Notes: generated by a model from the sequence alone, not told the origin. A stretch of 28,013 bases of DNA from DASXMR01 sp036495525 (GCA_036495525.1 DASXMR010000039.1:1-28013), one strand, 5' to 3'; positions 6,805 to 15,198 are shown, counted from the stretch's first letter. Numbers and translations are program-made.

Positions 6805-7698
6805 ATGGCCGGCCGGCATCGCCGCACGCGGCGGCGGCCGGCCGGGGTCATCGCCGCGCTCGGCTGTGCCGCCCTGATCGGCTGCGCAGCCGCGGGCTCG
6901 ACGCAGCTCGGCTGGCCATGGTCAGCTCCCCGGCACCTGGCGCCTGACCTGCGGGCCGAGGCGGGCCCAGCAGTTCAGCGCGCCGCCGGGGCAGCAGCCA
7001 GCGGCGCTGACGCCGACGCCGCAGCCGGCCGCGTCGCGCCCGGCCAGCCGGCCGGCCGCAGCCACCAGGCAAGTCCTGGCGGCCGGCCATCAGCGAGCCC
7101 GGCAGCCAGCCAGCCAGCCGGCGACCACGGCCGGCACCAGCCGGCGCGGCAGCGCAAAGTCACCGCGCAGCCGGTTTACCGCAACCCGCTGCGTGAGGTC
7201 AGCGGCCTCATCCCGGAGCGGGTCGACATGGGCGTCGACTTCGGCGGATCCGGGCCGGTCTACTCGCTCGGCGATGCGGTGATCACCAACGCGACCGGCG
7301 AGTCGGCTGGCTGGCCGGGCGGCGGCTGGATCACCTACCGGCTGACTGACGGCCCGGCCGCCGGGCTGACGGTCTACCTGGCCGAGGACGTCAGGCCCAC
7401 CGTGCAAGCCGGACAGCGGGTGAACTCGTCCACCGTCATCGCGAATATGTTCTCCGGCGGCGACGGCATCGAGACCGGATGGGCGCAGCCAGGCGGCGTT
7501 TCGGCAGAATCGCAGCTGCCCGAGGCGGGCGGCATCAGCGGCGGCGGGCCGTTCCCCACCATCGTCGGGCTCAGCTTCGAGGAGCTGCTCCAGGCGACCG
7601 GCGTGGTGGCTGCACCCAACCGCGATGAGGCTGGCAACGGGACCCTGCCACCTGGCTACCCGACCAGCTGGGCAGCGCTTAGCCGGCCGGCCGGCTAG
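6805..7698 (+). CDS. Lipoprotein with degenerate M23-like (LytM) domain
   Basis: The ATG at 6805 gives a 297-residue protein with a basic N-terminus (RHRRTRRRP), a hydrophobic core and a lipobox LIGC (Cys27), so it should be lipid-anchored outside the membrane. Residues 50-118 form a disordered Ala/Pro/Ser/Gln linker. From about 125 the domain resembles M23 peptidases (NPLREVSGLIPERVDMGVDF, then GPVYSLGDAVI), but the metal-binding His of H-x3-D is Asp141 and no H-x-H motif is seen. It is therefore probably a non-catalytic peptidoglycan-binding or regulatory domain. It starts a run of three exported proteins. Upstream in-frame starts at 6721 would put a polar segment before the signal and are unlikely. 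Confidence 0.72.
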   Translation: MAGRHRRTRRRPAGVIAALGCAALIGCAAAGSTQLGWPWSAPRHLAPDLRAEAGPAVQRAAGAAASGADADAAAGRVAPGQPAGRSHQASPGGRPSASPAASQPAGDHGRHQPARQRKVTAQPVYRNPLREVSGLIPERVDMGVDFGGSGPVYSLGDAVITNATGESAGWPGGGWITYRLTDGPAAGLTVYLAEDVRPTVQAGQRVNSSTVIANMFSGGDGIETGWAQPGGVSAESQLPEAGGISGGGPFPTIVGLSFEELLQATGVVAAPNRDEAGNGTLPPGYPTSWAALSRPAG

Positions 7699-7864
7699 CT
7701 CGGGCCGGCCGCACGGCTCAGCTTCCGGTCCGGCAGGACCCGCCTCCGGCTGGAACCCGCGATCCTTCGAGGCCATGGTCCGGCCAGCTGCCCGGCTCTC
7801 CGGCCGCCGCCACGGGTTCATCCCTGGTTACGCAGCTCGTTGCCCCGCATGCGACCGAGCTGGC

Positions 7865-7870
7865 TAGCGT
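7865..7870 (+). promoter_or_regulatory. Candidate -10 element for leaderless mRNA
   Basis: TAGCGT lies 7 bases before the ATG at 7878, with no Shine-Dalgarno between (CCGGTCC). This is the TANNNT geometry of leaderless actinobacterial genes. A possible -35 TTGCCC at 7840-7845 is 19 bases away, longer than ideal. Confidence 0.4.
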
Positions 7871-7877
7871 CCGGTCC

Positions 7878-9692
7878 ATGAGCCTTGGCCGGCGGCAGCC
7901 GGCAGCGGCTGCAGCGGCCGCGATCCTGCTGCTCTGCGGCTCGGCTGGCGGCGCACCAGGATGGTTGGCGAGAGCCAGCCAGCGGCCGGCGCACGCGCGG
8001 GCGGCACTTGACCTGGCCACCTCGCGCCAGGCCGACCGCGCGACGTCTGGCCGGGCGCAGTCGAGCCAGGCGGCGCGTGTCGACAGGGAGGCCGCGCTGA
8101 CAGCGACCAGGACCTGGGTCCGCCGGGTGCACTGGACTTCGCGGCGCATCGCGCCCGGCGTGACCGTCAGGCACGGCGTGCTTGACCAGCGGTCGGCGGC
8201 CTCGTTCTGGACCGTGACCATCGACGCGACTGCCCGCAGCCCGGTCAGCGGCGGGCTGGTGCCCGCCGAACTCGGCACCAGACGGTGGGCCGACGCCACG
8301 GCGCGGCGGCTGCGCGCCGACGGTTACCGGCCGCGGGTCACGGCGATCCGCTGGCCCTTGTACGCCGACAGCCCGCACGGCCGGGAAGGCATGCGGGTCA
8401 GGATCGGCCACTTCAACTCGGCTGGCGCGGCGCTGAGCGCGGCCGCGACCCTGCACGGGCAGGGATTCGGCGGCGCGACCGCCGAATGGACGGGGGTCGA
8501 CGCCGACCACGCGCCGGACGCCGAGCAGATTCATGCGGCCGTCGTCAGCCCGAGCCGGTTCCGCGGGCTCATCCAGGCCACTCATGATGGCCCGGTCGGC
8601 AGCCTGCACACCACGTCAGCGGCGGCGACGGCCAGGCACGCCCTCGTCGCCGTCAATGGCGGCTTCTTCATCGTCTCAGCGGCGGACGGCTTCCCCGGTG
8701 CCCCGGCCGGGCTCGGGGTCTACCGCGGCCGGCTCGAGTCCATGTCCGCGGGCGCGCGCGGCGCGCTGGTGCTCGGTCTCGGCAGGCCCAGGATCGAGCG
8801 GCTCAGCTCGGCCGTCACCGTGCTGGCCGGCCGGTCGGCGCACTCGCTGCAGGGGGTCAACCGGCTGCCAGGCGTGATCGAGGACTGCGGCCGGCCCGAC
8901 GCCCGGCCGGCTACCAGGCCGCAGCAGGACGTCACCTGCGGCAGCCGAAGCGAGCTGGTGCTGTTCACGTCGCAGCTCGGCGCGCCTGCACCCGCCGGAC
9001 CTGGCACGCAGGCGGTCATCGGACCGCGCCGTTTCGCGGTGTCGGTCGGCGCCCGGCACGGCGCGGCGGTCCCGGCCGGCGGCGAGGTGCTGCAGGGAAT
9101 CGGCCGGGCTGCGACGTGGCTGCGCCGGCATGTCCTGGCCGGGCACCGGGTATCCGTGCGCCGCCGGCTCAGCAATGCCTCAGGCGGCCGGGTGCCGCTG
9201 CGGCGCGGGGTGAGCATCGTGGCTGGCGCCCCGGTGCTGCTGCGAGCCGGCCGGCTGGCGATCGACGCCATAGCCGAGGGCGTGGCCGACCGTGCCGGGG
9301 CGTCGTTCAACTACTCATGGGCGCAGCAGCGCCAGCCGCGGACCATCGCCGGCGTGGGCAGGGCGAGCCAGCTGATCCTGGTCACCGTCGACGGCCGCCA
9401 GCCCGGCGTCAGCGAAGGCGCGACGCTGGTCGAGGAAGCGCTGCTGATGCGCTCGCTCGGCGCGGTCAGCGCGGTCAACCTGGATGGCGGCGGCTCGGCC
9501 ACGATGGTTGTCCGGCGGGCCGTGGTGAACCGGCCATCAGGCGGCGCCGAGCGCGCCGACGGTGACTTCGTCGTCGTGCTGCCCAGCCGTGGCGGCTCAG
9601 CAGGAAGCGCCGGGCGGGCAGGTTTCGGCCGGCATTCGACTGCCGGCCACCCGCCGGCCAGCGCCGCGAAACAGGCGCCCCTCAGCCTTTGA
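7878..9692 (+). CDS. Exported phosphodiester glycosidase (NAGPA) protein with SPOR-like domain
   Basis: This 604-residue protein has a signal peptide-like N-terminus (basic, then an Ala/Leu core to about residue 26) and an Ala/Arg-rich linker. A SPOR-like repeat domain follows at about 136-200 (RWADATARRLRADGY, then MRVRIGHFNSAGAA). SPOR domains bind denuded glycan strands at septa. The rest matches the phosphodiester glycosidase family related to the uncovering enzyme for mannose-6-phosphate: AVNGGFF (258-264), TVDGRQPG (503-510) and NLDGGGSATMVV (534-545). Such domains hydrolyse GlcNAc-1-phosphodiester or related glycan bonds in exopolysaccharide or cell wall. It probably acts on envelope glycans. 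The gene lies 179 bp after the lipoprotein and 49 bp before the phospholipase. Confidence 0.86.
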   Translation: MSLGRRQPAAAAAAAILLLCGSAGGAPGWLARASQRPAHARAALDLATSRQADRATSGRAQSSQAARVDREAALTATRTWVRRVHWTSRRIAPGVTVRHGVLDQRSAASFWTVTIDATARSPVSGGLVPAELGTRRWADATARRLRADGYRPRVTAIRWPLYADSPHGREGMRVRIGHFNSAGAALSAAATLHGQGFGGATAEWTGVDADHAPDAEQIHAAVVSPSRFRGLIQATHDGPVGSLHTTSAAATARHALVAVNGGFFIVSAADGFPGAPAGLGVYRGRLESMSAGARGALVLGLGRPRIERLSSAVTVLAGRSAHSLQGVNRLPGVIEDCGRPDARPATRPQQDVTCGSRSELVLFTSQLGAPAPAGPGTQAVIGPRRFAVSVGARHGAAVPAGGEVLQGIGRAATWLRRHVLAGHRVSVRRRLSNASGGRVPLRRGVSIVAGAPVLLRAGRLAIDAIAEGVADRAGASFNYSWAQQRQPRTIAGVGRASQLILVTVDGRQPGVSEGATLVEEALLMRSLGAVSAVNLDGGGSATMVVRRAVVNRPSGGAERADGDFVVVLPSRGGSAGSAGRAGFGRHSTAGHPPASAAKQAPLSL

Positions 9693-9741
9693 CGGGCACG
9701 CTCGTCCCCGGTCGTGCCGACCATTTGCGAAAGGACGCCTC

Positions 9742-11238
9742 ATGACCGACACGTCCAGCGAATCCAGCCCGTCAGGCGGCCTGAGCCGGCGCAGGCTGCT
9801 CGGCAGTGCCGCGGCCGGCGCCGGGCTCGGCGCGGCATCGCTGGCGCTGCCGCCCAACGTCCGCAAGGCGCTGGCTGACCCGCGCCCGGCCCGTGGCCGG
9901 CTGCAGGACATCAAGCACGTGGTGCTGCTGATGCAGGAAAACCGCAGCTTCGACCACTACTACGGGACGCTGCGCGGAGTACGCGGGTTCAGCGACCCGC
10001 ACCCGGCCAGGCTGCCGGGCGGCCGAACGGTGTTCTTCCAGCCTGACCCGAGCAACCCGGACGGCTTCCTGCTGCCTTACCGGCTCAACACGCAGGTCAG
10101 CGCCGCGCAGGCGGTGCCGTCGCTGAGCCACGACTGGGGCCCGCAGCACTCGGCCCTGGACGGCGGCAAGATGGACAACTGGGTGCCCGCCCACCTGGCC
10201 GCCGACGGCGCCAAGAACGGCCAGTACACCATGGGCTACTACACCAGGCAGGACATCCCGTTCCAGTACGCGCTGGCTGACGCGTTCACCATTTTCGACA
10301 ACTACTTCTGCTCGGTCATCGGGCCAACCGGGCCGAACCGGGACATGTGGCTGAGCGGCACGATCGACCCGAACGGCCTGGCCGGCGGGCCGTCGCTGAC
10401 CACCAGCGGGCCGAACGCGGAATTCAGCTGGACGACCTACCCGGAGCGGCTCGAGGCGGCCGGCATCAGCTGGAAGTTCTACCACGAGGCCCTCACCGCT
10501 ACCGGACTGCCGACGCTGGCGCACTTCACCCAGTACTTCAACGCGCAGCCCGGCGACCCGCTGTTCGACAAGGCGGCGGCCAACTCGCCGGTCGGCAGCT
10601 TCGAGTTCGACGTGGCCAACGACCAGCTGCCCACGGTCAGCTGGCTGCTGCCGCCGGCCGGCTTCGACGAGCACCCCAACGCCTCGCCAGCGGCCGGCGC
10701 GACGTATGTCGCCGCCAAGATCGACGCGCTGGCTGCCAATCCTGAGGTCTGGGCCAAGACCGTGTTCATCCTGTCCTACGACGAGAATGACGGGTTCTTC
10801 GACCACGTCATCCCGCCGACCCCGCCGCCCGGCACGCCGGACGAGTTCGTGACGCTGACGTCCAAGTCCGGCACCGACGGCGACGGGCTGCCGATCGGGC
10901 TCGGCTACCGGGTGCCGTGCATCATCGTCTCGCCCTGGACCGTCGGCGGATTCGTCTGCTCGGAGCTGTCCGATCACACGTCGCAGCTGCGCTTCCTCGA
11001 GCAGGTCACCGGCGTGACCGAGACCAACATCAGCCAGTGGCGGCGCGAGACGGTGGGCGACCTGACCTCGGCGTTCCGGTTCAGCCGGCCGGATTTCACC
11101 CCGCCGCAGCTGCCCGACACCAATGGCGAGTTCAACCTGTCCCAGTTCGAGATCAGCCAGTTCCCGCTGCCGGCCATCCCCACCACCGACCAGCAGATGC
11201 CGCGGCAGGAGCCCGGCGGCCGACCGCGCATCCCCTGA
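9742..11238 (+). CDS. Tat-exported phospholipase C / acid phosphatase family phosphoesterase
   Basis: I use the ATG at 9742, preceded by GAAAGGA, giving 498 residues. The N-terminus has a twin-arginine signal (SRRRLLGSAAAGAG, residues 15-28). The catalytic core begins IKHVVLLMQENRSFDHYYGT, the hallmark of the PF04185 phosphoesterase family (bacterial PlcA/B/C, acid phosphatases). SHDWGPQH, a long central region and SYDENDGFFDHV follow. The protein lacks the two C-terminal accessory domains of Pseudomonas haemolytic PlcH and ends soon after the core. It should cleave phosphocholine-type head groups or phosphate monoesters outside the cell. It is the last gene of the exported trio and is followed by a strong bidirectional terminator. 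Confidence 0.92.
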   Translation: MTDTSSESSPSGGLSRRRLLGSAAAGAGLGAASLALPPNVRKALADPRPARGRLQDIKHVVLLMQENRSFDHYYGTLRGVRGFSDPHPARLPGGRTVFFQPDPSNPDGFLLPYRLNTQVSAAQAVPSLSHDWGPQHSALDGGKMDNWVPAHLAADGAKNGQYTMGYYTRQDIPFQYALADAFTIFDNYFCSVIGPTGPNRDMWLSGTIDPNGLAGGPSLTTSGPNAEFSWTTYPERLEAAGISWKFYHEALTATGLPTLAHFTQYFNAQPGDPLFDKAAANSPVGSFEFDVANDQLPTVSWLLPPAGFDEHPNASPAAGATYVAAKIDALAANPEVWAKTVFILSYDENDGFFDHVIPPTPPPGTPDEFVTLTSKSGTDGDGLPIGLGYRVPCIIVSPWTVGGFVCSELSDHTSQLRFLEQVTGVTETNISQWRRETVGDLTSAFRFSRPDFTPPQLPDTNGEFNLSQFEISQFPLPAIPTTDQQMPRQEPGGRPRIP

Positions 11239-11243
11239 CCGCT

Positions 11244-11290
11244 CCCGGCGGCCCGGCGCCCCGCCTCGCTGGCGGCGCCGGGCCGCCGGG
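11244..11290. terminator. 17-bp perfect hairpin, bidirectional terminator
   Basis: Arms 11244-11260 and 11274-11290 are perfectly complementary over 17 bp, with a 13-base loop. It sits 6 bases past the phospholipase stop, in the 116-bp gap facing the convergent oxidoreductase, and can serve both transcripts. No T-run is present. Confidence 0.75.
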
Positions 11291-11354
11291 CGCGCCCGTC
11301 GGCGAAGCGGCAACGGGCGAGCGTCCTGGCGCGGGCAGGCTGGACGCGGGCAGG

Positions 11355-12227
11355 CTAGGCGCGCGGCAGGCTGAGCGCCGCTGCGGCAGAGGCAAGCGCG
11401 GCCAGGTGCTGGTCCACCGAGTCAAAGCCGGCGCCCATGGTGTTGACCGACAGGTGCGTCGCGCCCGCGTCCCGCCACCGGCCAGCGTGATCGGCTAGCT
11501 TCTCCGCGCCGCCGGCGGTCCAGCTCACCCTGCCCTCCATGCCGAGCGCGGCCGGGTCCCGGCCCGCATCGGCGGCTGCCCGCTCGACTACCGCCCTGGC
11601 CTCATCGAGCCTCGGCCCCGGCGGTACCTGGGGAAACCAGCCGTCACCCAGCCTGCCCGCCCGCTCATAGGCCGGCCTGCTGTGCGCGCCGAACCAGAGC
11701 GGGATCGGGCGCTGCACCGGCAGCGGCGCCAGGCCGGCGGCGGTCACCTGCTCGTGCTCGCCAGCGAACGTCACGGCCGGCTCGGACCACAGCTGCCGCA
11801 GCAGCCGTACCTGCTCGCTCATCCGCGCGCCGCGATTGCGGAAGCTCTTGCCGAGAGCCTCGTACTCCACCGCGTTCCAGCCGAGCCCGATGCCCAGCCG
11901 CAGGTGACCGCCCGTGAGCAGGTCCACCTCAGCGGCCTGCTTGGCGACCAGCGCGGTCTGCCGCTGCGGCAGGATGATGATGCCCGTGACCAGCTCAAGC
12001 GAGGTCAGCGCGGCCAGGTAGCCGAACAGCACCAGCGGCTCATGGAAGGTGGTGCGCACGTCGTACGGCCCGCTCCAGCCCGGATGCCCGGCCGGGTCGG
12101 CGCCGAGGACGTGATCGTAGGCGAGCAGGTGCTCGAAGCCGAGCTCCTCGACCCGCTGCCCGTAGGCGCGCACCGCGCCGGGATCTGCGCCGATCTCGGT
12201 CTGCGGGAAAACGACCCCGATCTGCAT
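11355..12227 (-). CDS. LLM-class F420-dependent oxidoreductase
   Basis: This is a luciferase-like TIM-barrel flavin/F420 oxidoreductase of about 290 residues, starting MQIGVVFPQTEIGAD, which is where family similarity begins. Conserved parts include LAYDHVLGAD, TGIIILPQRQTALVAKQAAEV, LTGGHLRLGIGLGWN and PLWFGAHSRPAYERAGRLGDGW. Many actinobacterial members use coenzyme F420 for hydride transfer; the substrate is unknown. In-frame starts upstream at 12281 and 12317 are possible. The earliest, 12347, overlaps a TATGAT -10 element and so would lie upstream of the transcript. The start is the uncertain part of this call. Confidence 0.88.
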   Translation of the reverse strand: MQIGVVFPQTEIGADPGAVRAYGQRVEELGFEHLLAYDHVLGADPAGHPGWSGPYDVRTTFHEPLVLFGYLAALTSLELVTGIIILPQRQTALVAKQAAEVDLLTGGHLRLGIGLGWNAVEYEALGKSFRNRGARMSEQVRLLRQLWSEPAVTFAGEHEQVTAAGLAPLPVQRPIPLWFGAHSRPAYERAGRLGDGWFPQVPPGPRLDEARAVVERAAADAGRDPAALGMEGRVSWTAGGAEKLADHAGRWRDAGATHLSVNTMGAGFDSVDQHLAALASAAAALSLPRA

Positions 12228-12342
12228 CTGCCGCGGCCTGGCGGCCGCTGCCCGGTCGCCCTGGTCCTCGCCTGCGCTCATCCGTGCCTGCCCGTCGCAC
12301 TCGGCCTGACTGCGCATGCGCTGACCGCATGCTGCCTCCTCG

Positions 12343-12348
12343 ATCATA
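12343..12348 (-). promoter_or_regulatory. Candidate -10 element upstream of the F420 oxidoreductase
   Basis: On the minus strand this reads TATGAT, five of six bases of the -10 consensus, followed by GAGGAGG. No -35 is obvious. If used, transcription would start near 12336, which excludes the most upstream start codon of the oxidoreductase. Confidence 0.35.
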
Positions 12349-12459
12349 AGGACCGCCGCGGCTGCGCTCCCCCGCGCCAGCCGCGCCGCGCCAGCCAGCC
12401 TGGTCGGCCTGGCTAGCCTGGCCAGGCTGCGGGGGTGTCTTGGCTGGTGTGACCGCCAC

Positions 12460-12465
12460 TACCAT
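12460..12465 (+). promoter_or_regulatory. Candidate -10 element for leaderless TMEM97-like gene
   Basis: TACCAT is followed by 6 bases (GAGCGC) and the GTG start at 12472. No Shine-Dalgarno is present. The nearby ATG at 12464 runs into a stop after three codons and so cannot be the gene start. Confidence 0.4.
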
Positions 12466-12471
12466 GAGCGC

Positions 12472-13131
12472 GTGACAGTCCTGGCCGCCGCGCCGCCGCG
12501 CAGCCCGGTCCCGCTGCGCCGACGCCGGCTCGACTGGATCCTGCTGGCTTTCTTCGCCGTCAACCTCGGCTTCATCACCTATTTCGTGGACATCGAGCAG
12601 CTCACGGTCGCCAACGCGCATCACTTCCAGTACCCGCTGTGGCCGCCGAAGGGCATCGTCAACCTGGTCCATTCCTACGGCAGCAAATATGACCCGCTGC
12701 TGATCGCCCGGCCTGCCTTCTGGAAGATGACGATCTGGATCGACGTGATCTGGAACGGGCCGTTCTACGTCGCGGCGATCTACGCGCTGATCAGGGGCCG
12801 GGACTGGCTCCGCATGCCCGCCCTGGTGTGGTCCGGGTCGATGAGCGCGGTGGTGCTGATCATCCTCGCCGAGGAGCACTCGGGCGTTTACCGCACGCCG
12901 CACTTCGGCATCGTGCTGCTGCTGAACCTGCCGTGGCTTGCCCTTCCGGCGGCCACCATCCTGCGGATGCGCCGCGAGCACCCGTTCACCGAGCCAGCTA
13001 TCGTGCGCCTGGCTGGTCACGACGGCGGGCAGGGCGCGGCGGCGCCCTCCTGGCCACCGGCTGGCCGCCCGCGAGCCGGGGGCGGGCCCGATCCGGCTGG
13101 CGGCCTGGGCGCCGATCCGGTCAGCACGTGA
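12472..13131 (+). CDS. EXPERA-domain / TMEM97-like four-helix membrane protein
   Basis: This 219-residue protein has four membrane helices (about 22-42, 82-105, 115-135 and 145-165). The sequence pattern follows the TMEM97/EBP (EXPERA) superfamily closely: RRRLDWILLAFFAVN, then YFVDIEQL, DPLLIARPAFWKM, then GPFYVAAIYALIRGRDWLRM and PALVWSGS. The acidic residues in the first helix (FVDIEQ) and second helix (IWIDVIW) are in the places where family members bind sterol-like or cationic ligands. Animal relatives are the sigma-2 receptor and sterol isomerase. Members without isomerase activity exist, so the role here is open. A low-complexity Gly/Pro tail ends the protein. Its stop overlaps the SDR start, so the two are coupled. 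Confidence 0.78.
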   Translation: MTVLAAAPPRSPVPLRRRRLDWILLAFFAVNLGFITYFVDIEQLTVANAHHFQYPLWPPKGIVNLVHSYGSKYDPLLIARPAFWKMTIWIDVIWNGPFYVAAIYALIRGRDWLRMPALVWSGSMSAVVLIILAEEHSGVYRTPHFGIVLLLNLPWLALPAATILRMRREHPFTEPAIVRLAGHDGGQGAAAPSWPPAGRPRAGGGPDPAGGLGADPVST

Positions 13132-13985
13132 GCCGGCCGTCGTTCGCGGCCAGGTACGGCCCGTGGGCACTGGTGGCCGGCGGGTCCGAGGGCCTGGGTG
13201 CGGCATTCGCCGCTGAGCTCGCCAGGCGCGGGGTCAGCCTGGTGCTCGCCGCGCGGCGGCCGGGCCAGCTTGACCAGGCAGTCACGGCGCTGCGGGACGC
13301 ACACGGTGCCGAGATACTCGCCGTGCCAGGCGACCTGGCCGAGCCGGGCGCCGTGGACCGGGTCGCCGACGCGATCGGAGAGCGCGAGATCGGCCTGGTC
13401 ATTGCCAACGCGGCGCTGGCGCCCGCCGGGCCGTTCCGGGCAGTGCCTGAGGCCGAGGCGGCGGCTGCCGTCGACCTGAACTGCCGCGCCGCCGTGCTGC
13501 TCGCCCGCCGTTTCCTGCCGCCGATGGCCGATCGCGGCCATGGCGGGCTGGTACTTGTCTCCTCGCTGGCAGGCCTGCAGGGGGTGGCGAACCTGGCGGT
13601 CTACAGCGCCTCGAAGGCATTCCTGATCAGCCTCGCCGAATCGCTCTGGGCTGAGTCGCGCGCGGCTGGCGTGGACGTTTTGGCTGCCTGCCCTGGCGCG
13701 GTGAGCACGCCTGGCTACCAGCAGGCGGCACGGCGGCCGGCCCCGGGCACCACCGCGCCCGAGCTGGTGGCGCGAGTCACTCTCGACGCACTGGGCAGCG
13801 GGTTCCGGGTGGTGCCCGGCCGGATGAACCGGATCAGCGCGGTGACGCTCAGCCGGCTGATGCCCAGGCGCGCCGCGATCGCGATCTTCAACCGCGCCAC
13901 GGCGGCGTCGCTGCGCGCCGACGCGCCGCCGGCCAGCGAGGCGCCAGCTGGCCAGGCGCTGCCAGCGCACCTGCCAGGCGAGTAG
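13128..13985 (+). CDS. Short-chain dehydrogenase/reductase (SDR)
   Basis: This is a classical SDR of 285 residues starting at the GTG at 13128, which overlaps the preceding stop (GTGA). The N-terminus YGPWALVAGGSEGLGAAFA carries the cofactor motif GGSEGLG (18-24). Catalytic residues are Ser145 or Ser146 in VSSLAG and the YSASK motif (Tyr159, Lys163), with NAA at 94-96 stabilising the nucleotide fold. The RYGPWA opening is common in SDRs related to 3-oxoacyl or steroid-type dehydrogenases. Arg43 in AARR after the second strand suggests NADPH preference. Being translationally coupled to a TMEM97-like membrane protein suggests a lipid or sterol-like substrate, which is inference. Confidence 0.92.
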   Translation: MSRPSFAARYGPWALVAGGSEGLGAAFAAELARRGVSLVLAARRPGQLDQAVTALRDAHGAEILAVPGDLAEPGAVDRVADAIGEREIGLVIANAALAPAGPFRAVPEAEAAAAVDLNCRAAVLLARRFLPPMADRGHGGLVLVSSLAGLQGVANLAVYSASKAFLISLAESLWAESRAAGVDVLAACPGAVSTPGYQQAARRPAPGTTAPELVARVTLDALGSGFRVVPGRMNRISAVTLSRLMPRRAAIAIFNRATAASLRADAPPASEAPAGQALPAHLPGE

Positions 13986-13998
13986 CCGCGGGAGACCC

Positions 13999-14020
13999 GC
14001 GCGCCAGGTCCCTGGCGCGC
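13999..14020. terminator. Hairpin between convergent SDR and quinone reductase genes
   Basis: GCGCGCCAGG (13999-14008) and CCTGGCGCGC (14011-14020) are perfect 10-bp arms separated by TC; a 4-base loop would form by opening one pair. It lies 14 bases after the SDR stop, in the gap facing the convergent oxidoreductase. Confidence 0.6.
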
Positions 14021-14131
14021 CGCAGCAAAGGGAGCCCTGGTGCGCCGACAGCAGCAGCACGGGCACCGGGAGGCGGGCTGGGCTGAGGCTGAGCTGGCAG
14101 GGCTGCGGCTGACCGGACTGGCGGGCGTGGA

Positions 14132-15103
14132 TCAGCCGGGGAGCAGCAGCAGCTTGCCCGTGGAGCGGCGGGCGGCAAGGTCGTCGTGCGCGCCGGCGGC
14201 CCGCTCGAGCGGATAGGTCCCGCCGATCCGGACCGTGAGGCTGCCGTCGGCGATCCAGCCGAACAGGTCGCCCGCCCGCCCCAGCAGTTCCGCGCGGCTG
14301 GCGAGGTAGCTGCCGAGCGTCGGCCTGGTCACGTACAGCGATCCGGCGGCTGCCAGCCGCGGCAGCTCGAATGGCGGCACCGGCCCGCTTGCCGCGCCGT
14401 ACAGGACCATCAGGCCGCGCGGCCGCAGGCAGCCGAGGCCGGCGTCGAAGGTGGACTGACCGACGCCGTCGTAGACCACGGCCGCCCCGGCTCCGCCGGT
14501 CACCTCGCTGACCACCGCGCCGAACGTGTCGTACCCGGCCAGGTGCTGCGCGCCGGCCTGGCGGGCCAGCTCCGCCTTCGCCGCGGAAGAGGCGGTGGCC
14601 ACGATCGTCGCGCCGCGCATCCGGGCGATCTGGGTCAGCAGCAGCCCGACGCCGCCGGCCGCGGCGTGCACCACGGCCACGTCGCCCCGGGCCAGCGGAT
14701 AGGTACTGGCGGCCAGGTAGTGCGCGGTCATGCCCTGCAGCATTACCGCGGCGGCGGTCCGCAGGCTGATGCCGGCTGGCACCGGCACGGCCTGGCTTGC
14801 CTGCACCAGCACCTGCTCGGCATAGCTGCCGGCCGCGGTTGCCCACGCCACCGGATCCCCGGCGCCGAAGTCCGTCACGCCCGGCCCGGCGGCCACCACC
14901 GTGCCGGCGCCCTCGCCACCGGGCACGAACGGCAGCTCACGGAAGTACGGCGGGCCGCCGCGGCGCTGGTAGATGTCCATGAAGTTGACACCGGCCGCGG
15001 CGACGTCGACCAGCAGCTCGCCGGGGCCCGGCAGCGGGGCTGGCACGTCGGCCAGCTCAAGTACCCCGGGACCACCGGTCTCGCGTACCAGCACTGCGCG
15101 CAT
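14132..15103 (-). CDS. NADPH:quinone oxidoreductase, zinc-independent MDR family
   Basis: This 323-residue medium-chain reductase of the QorA type has an N-terminal GroES-like domain with GVNFMDIYQRRGG (38-50), a quinone reductase signature, and no zinc-binding Cys/His set. The Rossmann motif HAAAGGVGLLLTQIA lies at 146-160. It should reduce quinones or enones with NADPH, removing electrophiles. The ATG at 15103 (MRAVLVRETGGP) matches the family start; the longer TTG start at 15121 adds only six residues. It is monocistronic between the SDR terminator and the encapsulin operon. Confidence 0.92.
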   Translation of the reverse strand: MRAVLVRETGGPGVLELADVPAPLPGPGELLVDVAAAGVNFMDIYQRRGGPPYFRELPFVPGGEGAGTVVAAGPGVTDFGAGDPVAWATAAGSYAEQVLVQASQAVPVPAGISLRTAAAVMLQGMTAHYLAASTYPLARGDVAVVHAAAGGVGLLLTQIARMRGATIVATASSAAKAELARQAGAQHLAGYDTFGAVVSEVTGGAGAAVVYDGVGQSTFDAGLGCLRPRGLMVLYGAASGPVPPFELPRLAAAGSLYVTRPTLGSYLASRAELLGRAGDLFGWIADGSLTVRIGGTYPLERAAGAHDDLAARRSTGKLLLLPG

Positions 15104-15198
15104 GCGCCCATCCTGCCGCAACCGCTGGCGTCCGGCGGGCTGCGCGACTGTCAGGCAATCTCGCTGGAACCGTCAGGAGAGGAATCCGAGCCTGCGGT

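Noticed and set aside
6605..6947. Short plus-strand frames in the gap before the lipoprotein
   Set aside because: They have Pro/Arg-rich composition, no ribosome site and no similarity, and partly overlap the lipoprotein signal sequence in another frame.
7681..7696. 16-bp perfect palindrome AGCCGGCCGGCCGGCT
   Set aside because: It encodes the last residues of the lipoprotein and has no loop. Simple GCCGGC repeats produce such palindromes by chance here.
9772..11313. 513-codon minus-strand frame opposite the phospholipase
   Set aside because: It mirrors the phospholipase in the complementary frame, with Arg/Gly-rich composition and no domain. The plus-strand gene has a Tat signal and catalytic motifs.
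13017..14846. 609-codon open frame on the minus strand
   Set aside because: It is antisense to the SDR and in another frame of the quinone reductase, which both have clear family motifs. The product is Arg/Pro/Gly-rich, as expected from a GC-rich shadow frame.
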